A stretch of DNA of 64,000 bases from an uncultured Bacteroidia bacterium (GTDB lineage Bacteria; Bacteroidota; Bacteroidia; Bacteroidales; UBA932), in assembly GCA_902784435.1 (NCBI GenBank), contig CACZUR010000020.1, positions 1-64,000 of the forward strand. The letters are read 5' to 3'. The notes under the pieces are model-generated. The model saw only the letters and a list, made by a program, of their open reading frames with translations. It made no database searches and was not told the DNA's origin. The position numbers and the translations under genes were made by a program. Position 1 is the stretch's first letter, and each line of letters begins with the position of its first letter. Shown here piece after piece: positions 26,533 through 34,548 of this stretch.

Positions 26533-27716
26533 CGGATGTCCATTCGGATTCGTTTGTTCTTGGGATAAAGGTTGTTACAGCGTTTGCCCAGGTTTTTGGC
26601 GGGGCCCAGCGCATGGCCTTCAAAGCCAATGGTAACCGGCCCCAGCGGAGCATCGGCCCCCAGCACGATGGCGTCTCCGTGCAGGTAATGCAGGGCTGTG
26701 TGCCGGTCCACATTCACCAGTGGGGCGGCGGAAGGGACAGCGGGAGCATCGGAGAAAGTGCGTTTCCCGGAGCTAAAAAGAGGGCCGATGCTCCGGGAAA
26801 CGCAACTTTCTCCGCAGCATGCTCCAGACGCATCGCCGTGTTTCCGCAGGGCGGCCACGTACTGGCCTTCGCCGGGCACCAGGCCGGGCAGTAGCACCTG
26901 GCCGTAGCGCGTATTGACCACCGGGGGGAAGGCCGGGAGCGGGAGTACATCGGCCCCCAGCCCGGAAGCGATCCGGGCCACGGTGTCGTCGTTTTCGAAA
27001 TGGTTGAAGGTGCAGGTGGAGTACACGAGAATGCCGCCGGGCTTTAGGGTGGGCCAGATATCGGAGAGGATGCGGAAGCTGCGGAGGGCGCAGAATTCCA
27101 CCGTCTTCGGGCTCCACTCCTGCACGGCCTGGGCGTCTTTCCGGAACATGCCCTCCCCCGAACAGGGGACATCGGCGAGGATGACATCGAAGACAGGGCT
27201 GTCTCCGAAAGCCGACGGATCCCGGGAAATCGTCTGTACGCAGGGGTCTCCCCAGGTTTCCACGTTGCTGCGCAGCGTGGCGTAGCGGGCCCGCATCACT
27301 TCGTTGGAAAGCAGGGAAAAACGGTCCCCGAAGCGCTCCCGGAGCGATGTGGCCAGGTCCGTGGTTTTCCCGCCGGGGGCGGCGCAAAGGTCCAGGACGG
27401 CCGCGCCGGGGCCCAGTTCCCGCGTCACTTCGCGGAAGACGTGGCCCACATACATGGCCGATGTATCCTGCACATAATAGCACCCGGCGTGGAAGAGCGG
27501 GTCCAGGGTAAAGACGGGACGCTCTTTCAGGAGATACCCCCAGGGGCTCCAGGGCACCGGCGTGGCGTCCGTGAAGGGGCATTCCCGCAGTTTGGACGGA
27601 TTCAGGCGGATGGACACGGAAGGCTCCTGGTCCAGCGCCTGGAGCACGCGCTGCGCACGCTCCGGGGAAACCGAAGCGGCCAGCAGCTGGTCGAATCCGT
27701 CGGGGAGCCGGATCAT
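26529..27716 (-). CDS. rRNA cytosine-C5 methyltransferase, RsmF/RsmB-NSUN type
   Basis: The 395-residue protein has a methyltransferase core with GCYYVQDTSAMYVG, the SAM motif I VLDLCAAPGGKTT, DVILADVPCSGEGMFRKD with the catalytic-loop Cys, and the nucleophile region YSTCTFN. The C-terminal part corresponds to the RsmF-type RNA-binding (PUA-like) region. The segment at about residues 301-322 (CCGESCVSRSIGPLFSSG) is encoded by a long palindrome and looks inserted at the domain border. It methylates C5 of a 16S rRNA cytosine; the exact position cannot be assigned. It overlaps its neighbours by 4 nt on both sides. Confidence 0.88.
   Translation of the reverse strand: MIRLPDGFDQLLAASVSPERAQRVLQALDQEPSVSIRLNPSKLRECPFTDATPVPWSPWGYLLKERPVFTLDPLFHAGCYYVQDTSAMYVGHVFREVTRELGPGAAVLDLCAAPGGKTTDLATSLRERFGDRFSLLSNEVMRARYATLRSNVETWGDPCVQTISRDPSAFGDSPVFDVILADVPCSGEGMFRKDAQAVQEWSPKTVEFCALRSFRILSDIWPTLKPGGILVYSTCTFNHFENDDTVARIASGLGADVLPLPAFPPVVNTRYGQVLLPGLVPGEGQYVAALRKHGDASGACCGESCVSRSIGPLFSSGKRTFSDAPAVPSAAPLVNVDRHTALHYLHGDAIVLGADAPLGPVTIGFEGHALGPAKNLGKRCNNLYPKNKRIRMDIR
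26750..26814. repeat. Coding palindrome inside the RNA methyltransferase gene
   Basis: Arms 26750-26773 and 26790-26814 are inverted copies of about 24-25 bp, differing by one inserted base. They are flanked by inverted GGAGCAT/ATGCTCC. The GGAGCATCGG core recurs in the palindromes within the MFS and GH28 genes. The element keeps the reading frame open. Confidence 0.85.
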
Positions 27717-28159
27717 TTGGTGAACTGGGAGAGGTCTACCCCCGCCGGCATTTTGCCGTTGGAGGCATCTACAAGGCCGTCTACCACTTTGTCCAGAGCT
27801 TCTTTCACCTTGCCGGAGAGCATCATCTTCATCATCAGGTTCAGGTCTGCCTCTACCGTAATCCAGAAGTCCGTCTTGAAGGCGTCTTCTGCGGCGGGCT
27901 CGAAATGCAGGACGATGTGGAAGGCGAAAGGAGCGCCGAAGTCTACCAGCTCAATGCGGCTGTAGGGCACTCTCTGATGCACTTTTACGCCGATGTTAAA
28001 GCCCTGCACGGTGGCCGTAAGGGTGTCGTAATCGGCCGTGACCATGTCTTTCTTGTCCTCCGGAAGTATCTTCGCGAAGTTGGACAAATCCGTGAAAGAC
28101 ATGTACAGTTCGTAGGGCTGACGGGAAACGATCCCGTGTTTGCTTTCTATATTGGTCAT
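27713..28159 (-). CDS. SRPBCC-like (START/polyketide cyclase fold) protein
   Basis: The 148-residue protein begins with SKHGIVSRQPYELYMSFTDLSNF and continues with strands around a long C-terminal helix (LMMKMMLSGKVKEALDKVVDGLV). This is the layout of SRPBCC ligand-binding proteins. No signal peptide. The ligand is unknown. It is the first gene of an operon with the RNA methyltransferase and the TPR protein (ATGA overlaps) and is divergent from the NUDIX gene. Confidence 0.65.
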   Translation of the reverse strand: MTNIESKHGIVSRQPYELYMSFTDLSNFAKILPEDKKDMVTADYDTLTATVQGFNIGVKVHQRVPYSRIELVDFGAPFAFHIVLHFEPAAEDAFKTDFWITVEADLNLMMKMMLSGKVKEALDKVVDGLVDASNGKMPAGVDLSQFTK

Positions 28160-28166
28160 CTTTTTT

Positions 28167-28189
28167 TATCTTTGTATGGTGCAAATATA
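28167..28189. promoter_or_regulatory. Overlapping divergent -7 boxes
   Basis: The plus strand has TATCTTTG at 28167-28174, 24 nt before the NUDIX start. The minus strand has TATATTTG at 28189-28182, 22 nt before the SRPBCC gene. Only 7 bp separate the boxes, so the two promoters face each other across one site and probably compete. Confidence 0.55.
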
Positions 28190-28198
28190 GCAAAAACC

Positions 28199-28810
28199 AT
28201 GCATAAAATATACTTCGAGAAACGCTGCATCATTATTTGTTCTCCGCTGGAAGAAGCCCTGGCAGACCCCAACTCCGTAGAATTCCATGTGGGCGACAAA
28301 CTGGACATCCACGCCCTGGTGCGGATGTTCGAGGTACAGGACACCCTTTCCCGCATCTATATCCCCACGGAGGACATCGAGCGCACCTACCGGCGCATCT
28401 GCCAGGAATTCCGGGAAGTGAATGCCGCCGGCGGGCTTGTTTCCAACCGGCGCGGAGACTTCCTGCTCATTTCCCGGAACGGCCTCTGGGACCTGCCCAA
28501 AGGCCATCAGGAGCCCGGTGAAGACATCGAGGTATGTGCCATGCGGGAAGTGCAGGAAGAAACCGGAGTAGACCAGCTGGAGCTCAGGCGCCTGATCTGC
28601 ATCACGGACCACGTGTACTACCGGAACGACCTCTGGCACCTCAAGCACACCTGGTGGTACGACATGCTGTACACGGATCCCACCAACCTCACCCCCCAGC
28701 GCGAAGAAGACATAACAAAAGCGGCCTGGGTAGCCAAAAGCTCCCTGCCGCCTTTTCTCAAGAATACGTATCCCTCCATCCAGGAGGTCTTCCGCGAAGC
28801 CCGGATTTAG
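28199..28810 (+). CDS. NUDIX hydrolase
   Basis: The 203-residue protein starts at the ATG at 28199, after the -7 box. A roughly 75-residue N-terminal region precedes a NUDIX domain with the Nudix box [23 protein letters not shown] (residues about 101-123; G-x5-E-x7-REVQEETGV pattern). It hydrolyses nucleoside-diphosphate-linked compounds. The substrate cannot be inferred. It overlaps the convergent kduI by 4 nt. Confidence 0.9.
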   Translation: MHKIYFEKRCIIICSPLEEALADPNSVEFHVGDKLDIHALVRMFEVQDTLSRIYIPTEDIERTYRRICQEFREVNAAGGLVSNRRGDFLLISRNGLWDLPKGHQEPGEDIEVCAMREVQEETGVDQLELRRLICITDHVYYRNDLWHLKHTWWYDMLYTDPTNLTPQREEDITKAAWVAKSSLPPFLKNTYPSIQEVFREARI

Positions 28811-29724
28811 CGCATTTCCGTATACGGGATCTTGTCCATGTCGCCGTAGTCCAGGTTTTCTCCGGCCATGCCCCAGATGAACATGTAGTTGGAGGTGCCG
28901 GCGGCGGCGTGGATGCTCCATTCGGGGCTCATGACAGCCTGCTCGTTGGAGAGCCACAGGATGCGCTCCTGCTGGGGTTCACCCATGAAATGGCAGATCA
29001 TGTTGCCTTCCGTCACATTGAAATAGAAGTATGCCTCGATGCGGCGGGCATGGGTGTGGGCCGGCATGGTGTTCCATACGCTGCCCGGCTTGAGCTCCGT
29101 GAGGCCCATCTGCAGCTGGCACGGGCCTTCTTCCAGCACGTTGTTCACGATGAGCTGGTTAATGACGCGGTCGTTGCTGTCTTCCATCTTGCCGGCAGCG
29201 AAGGAATTGGCTTTCAGGGAGCCTTTGCGTCCGTCGATGGTAATGAGCTGGGTCTTGTAGGCTTTGTGGGCCGTCGCGCTGTTCAGGTAGAATTTAGCCG
29301 GCTGGGCGGCATCCTTGCTCTTGAACACCACGTCCTTGCAGCCCCGGCCCACATACAGGGCTTCCTTGAACTTCAGGGTGTATTCCTTCCCGTCCACGCT
29401 CACGATGCCCTCTCCCCCGACGTTGATCACGCCCAGTTCCCGGCGCTCCAGGAAGAACTCCGCCTTGAGCGGGTCGATGGTCTCCAGTTTCAGGGGCCTG
29501 GAAGCCGGCACGGCGCCGCCGAAGATGAAGCGGTCGTACAGGGAATAGGTGAGGTTGATTTCATCGGCCACCATGACATCCGGCATCATGAAACGGGCCC
29601 GCAAGGTTTCCGTGTCGTAGTGCTTCACGTCTTCCGGATGGCAGGCGGTCTGGATGGTGTACTTGGTCTGTGCACTCATAGCAAGGGTACTAAGCAGCAG
29701 TGCTGCGGTTATTATTCTTTTCAT
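28807..29724 (-). CDS. kduI: 5-keto-4-deoxyuronate isomerase with predicted signal peptide
   Basis: The 305-residue protein contains the whole KduI cupin: [30 protein letters not shown], the zinc-site block [18 protein letters not shown], and [21 protein letters not shown]. It isomerises 5-keto-4-deoxyuronate (DKI) to 2,5-diketo-3-deoxygluconate (DKII) in pectin breakdown. Unusually it starts with [19 protein letters not shown], which looks like a signal peptide and implies a periplasmic enzyme. The start overlaps the EIIC gene by 35 nt. An internal ATG at 29679 (MSAQTKY) would give a cytoplasmic form close to the usual family length. Last gene of the kduD operon. Confidence 0.9.
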   Translation of the reverse strand: MKRIITAALLLSTLAMSAQTKYTIQTACHPEDVKHYDTETLRARFMMPDVMVADEINLTYSLYDRFIFGGAVPASRPLKLETIDPLKAEFFLERRELGVINVGGEGIVSVDGKEYTLKFKEALYVGRGCKDVVFKSKDAAQPAKFYLNSATAHKAYKTQLITIDGRKGSLKANSFAAGKMEDSNDRVINQLIVNNVLEEGPCQLQMGLTELKPGSVWNTMPAHTHARRIEAYFYFNVTEGNMICHFMGEPQQERILWLSNEQAVMSPEWSIHAAAGTSNYMFIWGMAGENLDYGDMDKIPYTEMR

Positions 29725-31099
29725 AGGATGCTTTGATAATTCTTCTGCGGTTAAAGATGGCCATGACGGTGGTGCCTGCAACCAGGAGGCCGGCGCCTAC
29801 CCACTTGAGCTCGTGCACCAGGTGGAAGATGACCCAGGAGAAGAGGCTGGAGGCAAAGTCCAGCGCGCCGCCCTGGAAGCCGTCCGGGATGGCCACGGCG
29901 GCATCTCCGGTACGGGCATACACGTCCTGCGCGGCCTGGGTGAAGTAAGGGGCCAGGTCGGTCACAAAGTACAGGCCCACGGTGAGGGCCACCAGGCCGA
30001 TCACGAAGGTCTTCACCACATTGCCCTTTGTCACGGGCAGTACGGCCGGGAACACGTAGAACATGCCGGCCAGCGAGGCCAGCGGCAGGAACTGGTTACC
30101 GGGCAGCACCACGGCCAGCAGCAGCGTCACGGGGATGAGCAGCAGCGACACCACCAGGGTGGTGGGATGCCCGATCACCAGCGCGGGACTCATGCCGATA
30201 TTGATGCCGGCCGAATTCTTGAACTTGCGGGACACCAGGTCCTTGGTGGCCTCGGCAATGGGCTTGAGGCCCTCGATGAACAGGGCCGTGATGCGCGGGA
30301 TGAGCTCCATCACGGCGCCCATCTTGATGCCCAGGCCCAGGATGGCCGGGATGTGGGCCACGATCTCGCTCCAGGAAGGATAGCTCAGGCAGCCGATCAC
30401 GATGCCCACGATCACACCCAGGAACAGGGGTTCTCCCAGCAGGCCGAATTTCTTCTTCATGCCCTCGGCGTCGATATCCAGCTTGTTGAAGCCGGGAATG
30501 CGGTCCATGCACCAGTTCAGACCCTCGGCAAAGGGCACGAAGCCCTGCACAAAAGGCTGCGGGATGGAAATGCCGTCCATATCCTTGTAATAGTTCTGGA
30601 ACTTCCGGGTGGTCAGGTCCGCCATCACCAGGGTGATGATGAAACACACCACGGCGGCGAAAAAGCCCCACCAGATGCTGTCACAGGCGAAATAGACCAC
30701 CGCGCCGATGAAAGCGTAATGCCAGTAGTTCCACAGGTCGATGTTGATGGTGTTGGTGGCCTTCACCAGCAGCAGCACGATGTTGATGGCCAGGCACACG
30801 GGGATGATGAAGGCGCCCACCGTGGTGTTGTAGGCCACGGAGGCGGCCGCCGGCCAGCCCATGTCGAAGATGCCCAGCTGCAGGCCGTAAATTTCCGTCA
30901 CCTGCTTCAGCGGGCCGCCCAGGGACGACGTGAGCAGGGCCGTAACCACGCTCAGGCCTACGAAGCCCACGCCCACCAGCAGGCCGCTCTTCAGGGCCTT
31001 TCCGGGTTTGATGCCGATGCACACCCCCAGGATAAAGAAGAGGATGGGCATCATCACCGCAGCCCCCAGGCCGATGATGTAGCTGAAAACCTGTTCCAT
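29690..31099 (-). CDS. PTS galactitol-type EIIC permease (orphan)
   Basis: The 469-residue protein has about eleven or twelve membrane helices and matches the EIIC-GAT family: an [22 protein letters not shown] start, [41 protein letters not shown], and a [15 protein letters not shown] loop. No EIIA, EIIB, HPr or EI gene is in the window. The gene lies between kduD (TAATG overlap) and kduI, so the likely cargo is a pectin-derived keto-uronate, moved without phosphorylation. The cargo is an inference from position. Confidence 0.85.
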   Translation of the reverse strand: MEQVFSYIIGLGAAVMMPILFFILGVCIGIKPGKALKSGLLVGVGFVGLSVVTALLTSSLGGPLKQVTEIYGLQLGIFDMGWPAAASVAYNTTVGAFIIPVCLAINIVLLLVKATNTINIDLWNYWHYAFIGAVVYFACDSIWWGFFAAVVCFIITLVMADLTTRKFQNYYKDMDGISIPQPFVQGFVPFAEGLNWCMDRIPGFNKLDIDAEGMKKKFGLLGEPLFLGVIVGIVIGCLSYPSWSEIVAHIPAILGLGIKMGAVMELIPRITALFIEGLKPIAEATKDLVSRKFKNSAGINIGMSPALVIGHPTTLVVSLLLIPVTLLLAVVLPGNQFLPLASLAGMFYVFPAVLPVTKGNVVKTFVIGLVALTVGLYFVTDLAPYFTQAAQDVYARTGDAAVAIPDGFQGGALDFASSLFSWVIFHLVHELKWVGAGLLVAGTTVMAIFNRRRIIKASYEKNNNRSTAA

Positions 31100-31902
31100 T
31101 ATTTGGGCTGCTTGCCGATGTAGGCCAGGATACCGCCGTCCACATACAGGATGTGGCCGTTCACGGCGTCAGAGGCGTGCGAGGCCAGGAACACGGCGGG
31201 ACCGCCCAGTTCGCTGGGATCCAGCCAGCGGCCGGCAGGGGTTTTGGCGCAGATGAAGCTGTCGAAGGGATGACGGCTGCCGTCGGGCTGGATTTCCCGC
31301 AGCGGCGCGGTCTGGGGCGTAGCGATGTAGCCGGGGCCGATACCGTTGCACTGGATGTTGTATTCACCGTACTCCGAGCAGATGTTGCGGGTGAGCATCT
31401 TCAGGCCACCCTTGGCGGCCGCATAGGCGCTCACGGTCTCTCGGCCCAGTTCGCTCATCATGGAGCAGATGTTGATGATCTTGCCTTCGCGGCGCTCCAT
31501 CATCTCGGGCAGGACGGCGCTGGAAACGATGAACGGGGCCACCAGGTCTACGTCAATCACCTGCTGGAACTCCTTGCGCTCCATCTCGTGCATGGGGATG
31601 CGCTTGATGATACCGGCATTGTTCACCAGGATGTCAATCTGGCCTACTTCCGCATGGATTTTGGCCACCAGTTCCTTCACGGCCACCTCGTTGGTGACAT
31701 CGCACACATAACCGTGTACATTGGTGATGCCGGCCTCTTTGTAATTGGCCAGACCGCGCTCCATGGCAGCCTCGTTGATATCATTGAAAATGATGTTCTT
31801 GATGCCGGCGGCCACAAAAGCCTTGGCAATGTTGAAACCAATACCATACGAAGCACCGGTAATCCAGGCATTCTTGCCTTCGAGAGAAAAGATGTTAGCC
31901 AT
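31099..31902 (-). CDS. kduD: 2-dehydro-3-deoxy-D-gluconate 5-dehydrogenase (SDR)
   Basis: The 267-residue short-chain dehydrogenase has the Rossmann motif TGASYGIG, NNAG, the catalytic Tyr and Lys in SAYAAAKGG, and a C-terminal GHILYVDGG. Together with the neighbouring kduI this supports KduD, which reduces DKII to 2-keto-3-deoxygluconate with NAD(P)H in the cytoplasm. A gluconate 5-dehydrogenase would look similar. First gene of kduD-EIIC-kduI, with a CAAACGTTTG operator directly upstream of the -7 box. Confidence 0.9.
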   Translation of the reverse strand: MANIFSLEGKNAWITGASYGIGFNIAKAFVAAGIKNIIFNDINEAAMERGLANYKEAGITNVHGYVCDVTNEVAVKELVAKIHAEVGQIDILVNNAGIIKRIPMHEMERKEFQQVIDVDLVAPFIVSSAVLPEMMERREGKIINICSMMSELGRETVSAYAAAKGGLKMLTRNICSEYGEYNIQCNGIGPGYIATPQTAPLREIQPDGSRHPFDSFICAKTPAGRWLDPSELGGPAVFLASHASDAVNGHILYVDGGILAYIGKQPK

Positions 31903-31936
31903 AATACTATTTTAGTGTTAATATTTTTATCTTCTA

Positions 31937-31954
31937 CAAAGATACAAACGTTTG
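31937..31954 (-). promoter_or_regulatory. kduD promoter with LacI-type operator
   Basis: On the minus strand the palindrome CAAACGTTTG (31954-31945) is followed at once by TATCTTTG (31944-31937), 34 nt before the kduD start. At the -33 position the sequence is GTTG, three of four matches. The same operator abuts the -7 box of the lacI-type regulator gene in this window. Confidence 0.8.
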
Positions 31955-31998
31955 CATAAAATTCCAACCACCCGTCCCGATTTTGTTACAAAGCGTGC

Positions 31999-32676
31999 TT
32001 ATCGGCCCAAGACACCCAGCAGGACGCGCTCCATACGGGCGTAGCCGGCGGCATTGGGGTGCACCGTATCTTCCGAGTATTCTTCGCAGATAGTGCGGCC
32101 GTCGGCTCCGGCAAGGGCGGTGTAATAGTCGGCGCAGGGGATGCCGTTAACCCGGGCATACGCGAGGATGCGGGCGTTCAGGGACGCCACTTTTTCCGGT
32201 ACGTCTTCGATTTCCGGACGCCAGCGGCAGCGCACGGAAGGCAGAACCGTGCACAGCACCACGCGGATGCCGTGATGCCGGGCCAGTTCCGCCATGCTTT
32301 TGATATTGTTGAAGGTGTTGCCTTCATCGTAGAGGTCTCCCAGGTTCTGGGCGATGTCGTTGATCCCGGCCAGGATGACCACCGTCTCCGGGTGCAGGTC
32401 TATCACGTCCGGCCAGAAACGGAGGAGCATCTGGGCCGTCACTTCCCCGCTGATTCCCCGGCCGATGAGGTTCGGATGCCCTTCGAAGAACCCCGGACTC
32501 CGGCTGGGCCAGAAATCCGTGATGGAATCGCCCATCAGGACCACGCGGGGCCCCACGACGGGCGCCGCCTTCAGGGCTTCGTTGTCCTTGGCGTAACGGT
32601 CCGTGTGCACCACCTTCTGCCCGAAGGCCGACGTTGCCAATAAAACTGTCATAAGTGTCAGGATAATATTCTTCAT
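31999..32676 (-). CDS. Secreted SGNH/GDSL esterase
   Basis: The 225-residue protein has a signal peptide (MKNIILTLMTVLLATSAFG). The SGNH blocks are all present: GDSITDFW with the nucleophile Ser (about residue 50), GRGISGEVTAQ with Gly, AGINDIAQN with Asn, and DTVHPNAAGY with the Asp-His pair. The position in the pectin locus suggests removal of acetyl groups from pectin or rhamnogalacturonan, but platelet-activating-factor-acetylhydrolase-like members share these motifs. It is the last secreted esterase gene before the kdu operon. Confidence 0.85.
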   Translation of the reverse strand: MKNIILTLMTVLLATSAFGQKVVHTDRYAKDNEALKAAPVVGPRVVLMGDSITDFWPSRSPGFFEGHPNLIGRGISGEVTAQMLLRFWPDVIDLHPETVVILAGINDIAQNLGDLYDEGNTFNNIKSMAELARHHGIRVVLCTVLPSVRCRWRPEIEDVPEKVASLNARILAYARVNGIPCADYYTALAGADGRTICEEYSEDTVHPNAAGYARMERVLLGVLGR

Positions 32677-32702
32677 TTGGCGTTATTGTTATGTTTCTGT
32701 CA

Positions 32703-32819
32703 TTACAGCCGTGAGACCCTTTCTTCCAGCAAGGCGCCATAATCCGCCTTCATTTTCCGGGGCAGGAAAGAAATGTCAATAAGTCCCTTCCAAACAGGGA
32801 GGCAGGCTTTCAGGTCTAT
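32703..32819 (-). pseudogene. Possible 3' remnant of a lost gene
   Basis: The gap between GH43 and the SGNH gene contains a frame without a start codon that reads KIDLKACLPVWKGL, then IDISFLPRKMKADYGALLEE, then RVSRL and stop. It looks like a genuine protein C-terminus in composition and may be what is left of a deleted gene in the locus. It overlaps the GH43 stop by a few nt. Confidence 0.3.
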
Positions 32820-34546
32820 TTTACATAGACATCCAGCCAGCCAGCGTCATTCTTTGGGCTGAAGCGGTTGCAGAAGAATCCCCACTTGGCGCCGATCCAC
32901 AGTTCGGGCCGGGAGATGAACTCGCCCGGAACGGTTGTCCACTCTTCTCCGTCCATACTATAGGAGAAATGGCATACGGCATCCGGGACATTGCCTTCAA
33001 CGGGCCTGGGGGCCACTTCCAGCTTTACGTAAAGGGTTGTCTCCTGCCGGTCCGGATAATCCACCAGAGGGACGTTTTTGGACTCGTACGCATGCGGCAG
33101 CGGATGAGAGGTATACGGCAGGGTGCACAGTTCCACCTCTTGCTCAGCGGCACCTTTAGACGCACCCGGACAGGTGATATAACTAAGCACGGCGCCACTG
33201 GCCGTATCGGTCAGGCGCAATCCGGCATAGTCGTTCCCCATGACCACGAAACCGGCAGTCTCGCCCTTTTCCTTCAACTGCGGATTGGGGCAGAACGTCA
33301 TCTTTGCTTCCACCATGAATGACTCTGCAGCGAACTTCTGCTGCAGCACGTTGGGGCAGTCCCATAGGCTTCTGTACGGCCATTTTTGTTCAACGCTGTA
33401 CAGCCTCACACCACCCTCCGGCAGCGCCATGTGCCAGTACGGTCCGGGAAGGGCCGGGTACTGCCAGGCCCAGGGAAGGCCCATGGGAGATGGCCGGTCG
33501 CTGCCGGCCATGACAGGCGCATCAGAGCCGGCCATGACGGACGCGTCGGAGCCGGCCATGACGGACGCGTCAGAGCCGGCCATCCTGACGGTGCCGCCGG
33601 GAACCGGCTGGCCCACGCCGTCCCCGTCCGGGTCCTCGCCGATGAGCGGCCAGCCGTCGGAGAGCCACTGCATGGGCTGCAGGTGGATGATGCGGCCGTA
33701 CGCGCCCTTGTCCTGGAAATGGAGGAACCAGTCCATGCCATCCGCACTTTCCACCCACGCGCCCTGATGGGGGCCGTTGATGGTTCCCGGAGCCCAGGCC
33801 ATCACAATCTTTTCCTCATACGGGCCGAAGGGGTCTTTTGCCCGCAGGACCGTCTGCCAGCCGGTAGCCACACCGCCAGCCGGGGAGAAGATATAGTAGT
33901 ACTCTCCCCTTCTGTAGAACTTGGTGCCCTCGATGGTGGGCTGGGTCTTATGACCGTCATAGACAATCCTTGACGGGCCCGTGAGGCGCGTGCCGTCAGG
34001 AGCCATCGGCGCTACAAAAAGGACACTCTTAAGCCCCGCGCGGGAACCGGCCAGGCCGTGGGAAAGGTAGGCCTTTCCGCCCTTTTCCCACAGCGGGCAG
34101 GGGTCTATGAATCCCTTCTGACGCACCACCCAGACGGGTTTCTCCCAAGCCCCGGCAGGGTCCTGGGTACGCACCATGAAAATGCCCCTGTCGGGGTCTC
34201 CCACGTAGATGTAGAACCAGCCGTCGTGATAGCGGATGGCCGGCGCCCATACGCCGTTTCCGTGCTGCACGGTTGTGCGGAAATCGGCATCAGTTCCATC
34301 GCAGGGATAATCCAGGAGGGCAGCTCCTATCTGCTCCCAGTGAACCAGATCCTTTGAATGCAGGATGGGCAGCCCCGGGAAACAGTTGAAGGACGATGCC
34401 GTCATGTAGTAGTCGTCCCCCACCCGGCACACGTCCGGATCGCTGTAGTCCAGATGCAGGATGGGATTGGTGTACTCAATCTGAGCCTTTGGGCTGCAGC
34501 CTGCAACCGCCAGAAGGAGGATCAGGAGGTGTCGAATGCGAATCAT
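32816..34546 (-). CDS. GH43-family glycosidase lipoprotein
   Basis: The 576-residue protein starts at MIRIRHLLILLLAVAG, then lipobox Cys (an ATG three codons upstream is also possible). The five-bladed catalytic domain shows LDYSDPDVCRVGDDYYM with the base Asp, GFIDPCPLW with the middle Asp, and TIEGTKFYRRG with the acid Glu. A C-terminal beta-sandwich (about 370-575) ends in NDAGWLDVYVK. It resembles GH43 beta-xylosidases and arabinofuranosidases and may trim side chains of pectin. Between the domains (about 320-352) is an inserted MAGSDASV tandem repeat. It is 2 nt downstream of the CE8 gene. Confidence 0.88.
   Translation of the reverse strand: MIRIRHLLILLLAVAGCSPKAQIEYTNPILHLDYSDPDVCRVGDDYYMTASSFNCFPGLPILHSKDLVHWEQIGAALLDYPCDGTDADFRTTVQHGNGVWAPAIRYHDGWFYIYVGDPDRGIFMVRTQDPAGAWEKPVWVVRQKGFIDPCPLWEKGGKAYLSHGLAGSRAGLKSVLFVAPMAPDGTRLTGPSRIVYDGHKTQPTIEGTKFYRRGEYYYIFSPAGGVATGWQTVLRAKDPFGPYEEKIVMAWAPGTINGPHQGAWVESADGMDWFLHFQDKGAYGRIIHLQPMQWLSDGWPLIGEDPDGDGVGQPVPGGTVRMAGSDASVMAGSDASVMAGSDAPVMAGSDRPSPMGLPWAWQYPALPGPYWHMALPEGGVRLYSVEQKWPYRSLWDCPNVLQQKFAAESFMVEAKMTFCPNPQLKEKGETAGFVVMGNDYAGLRLTDTASGAVLSYITCPGASKGAAEQEVELCTLPYTSHPLPHAYESKNVPLVDYPDRQETTLYVKLEVAPRPVEGNVPDAVCHFSYSMDGEEWTTVPGEFISRPELWIGAKWGFFCNRFSPKNDAGWLDVYVK
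33490..33583. repeat. Coding palindrome and 24-bp tandem repeat inside the GH43 gene
   Basis: ATGGCCGG (33490-33497) and CCGGCCAT (33504-33511) form a palindrome also found in uxaA and the GH105 gene. Three 24-bp units starting CCGGCCATGAC follow (33504-33575), plus a partial fourth, all in frame. They encode MAGSDxxV three times. Confidence 0.9.
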
Positions 34547-34548
34547 GG

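Noticed and set aside
29690..31099. A complete phosphotransferase system
   Set aside because: Only EIIC is present; no EIIA, EIIB, HPr or EI gene was found in the window.
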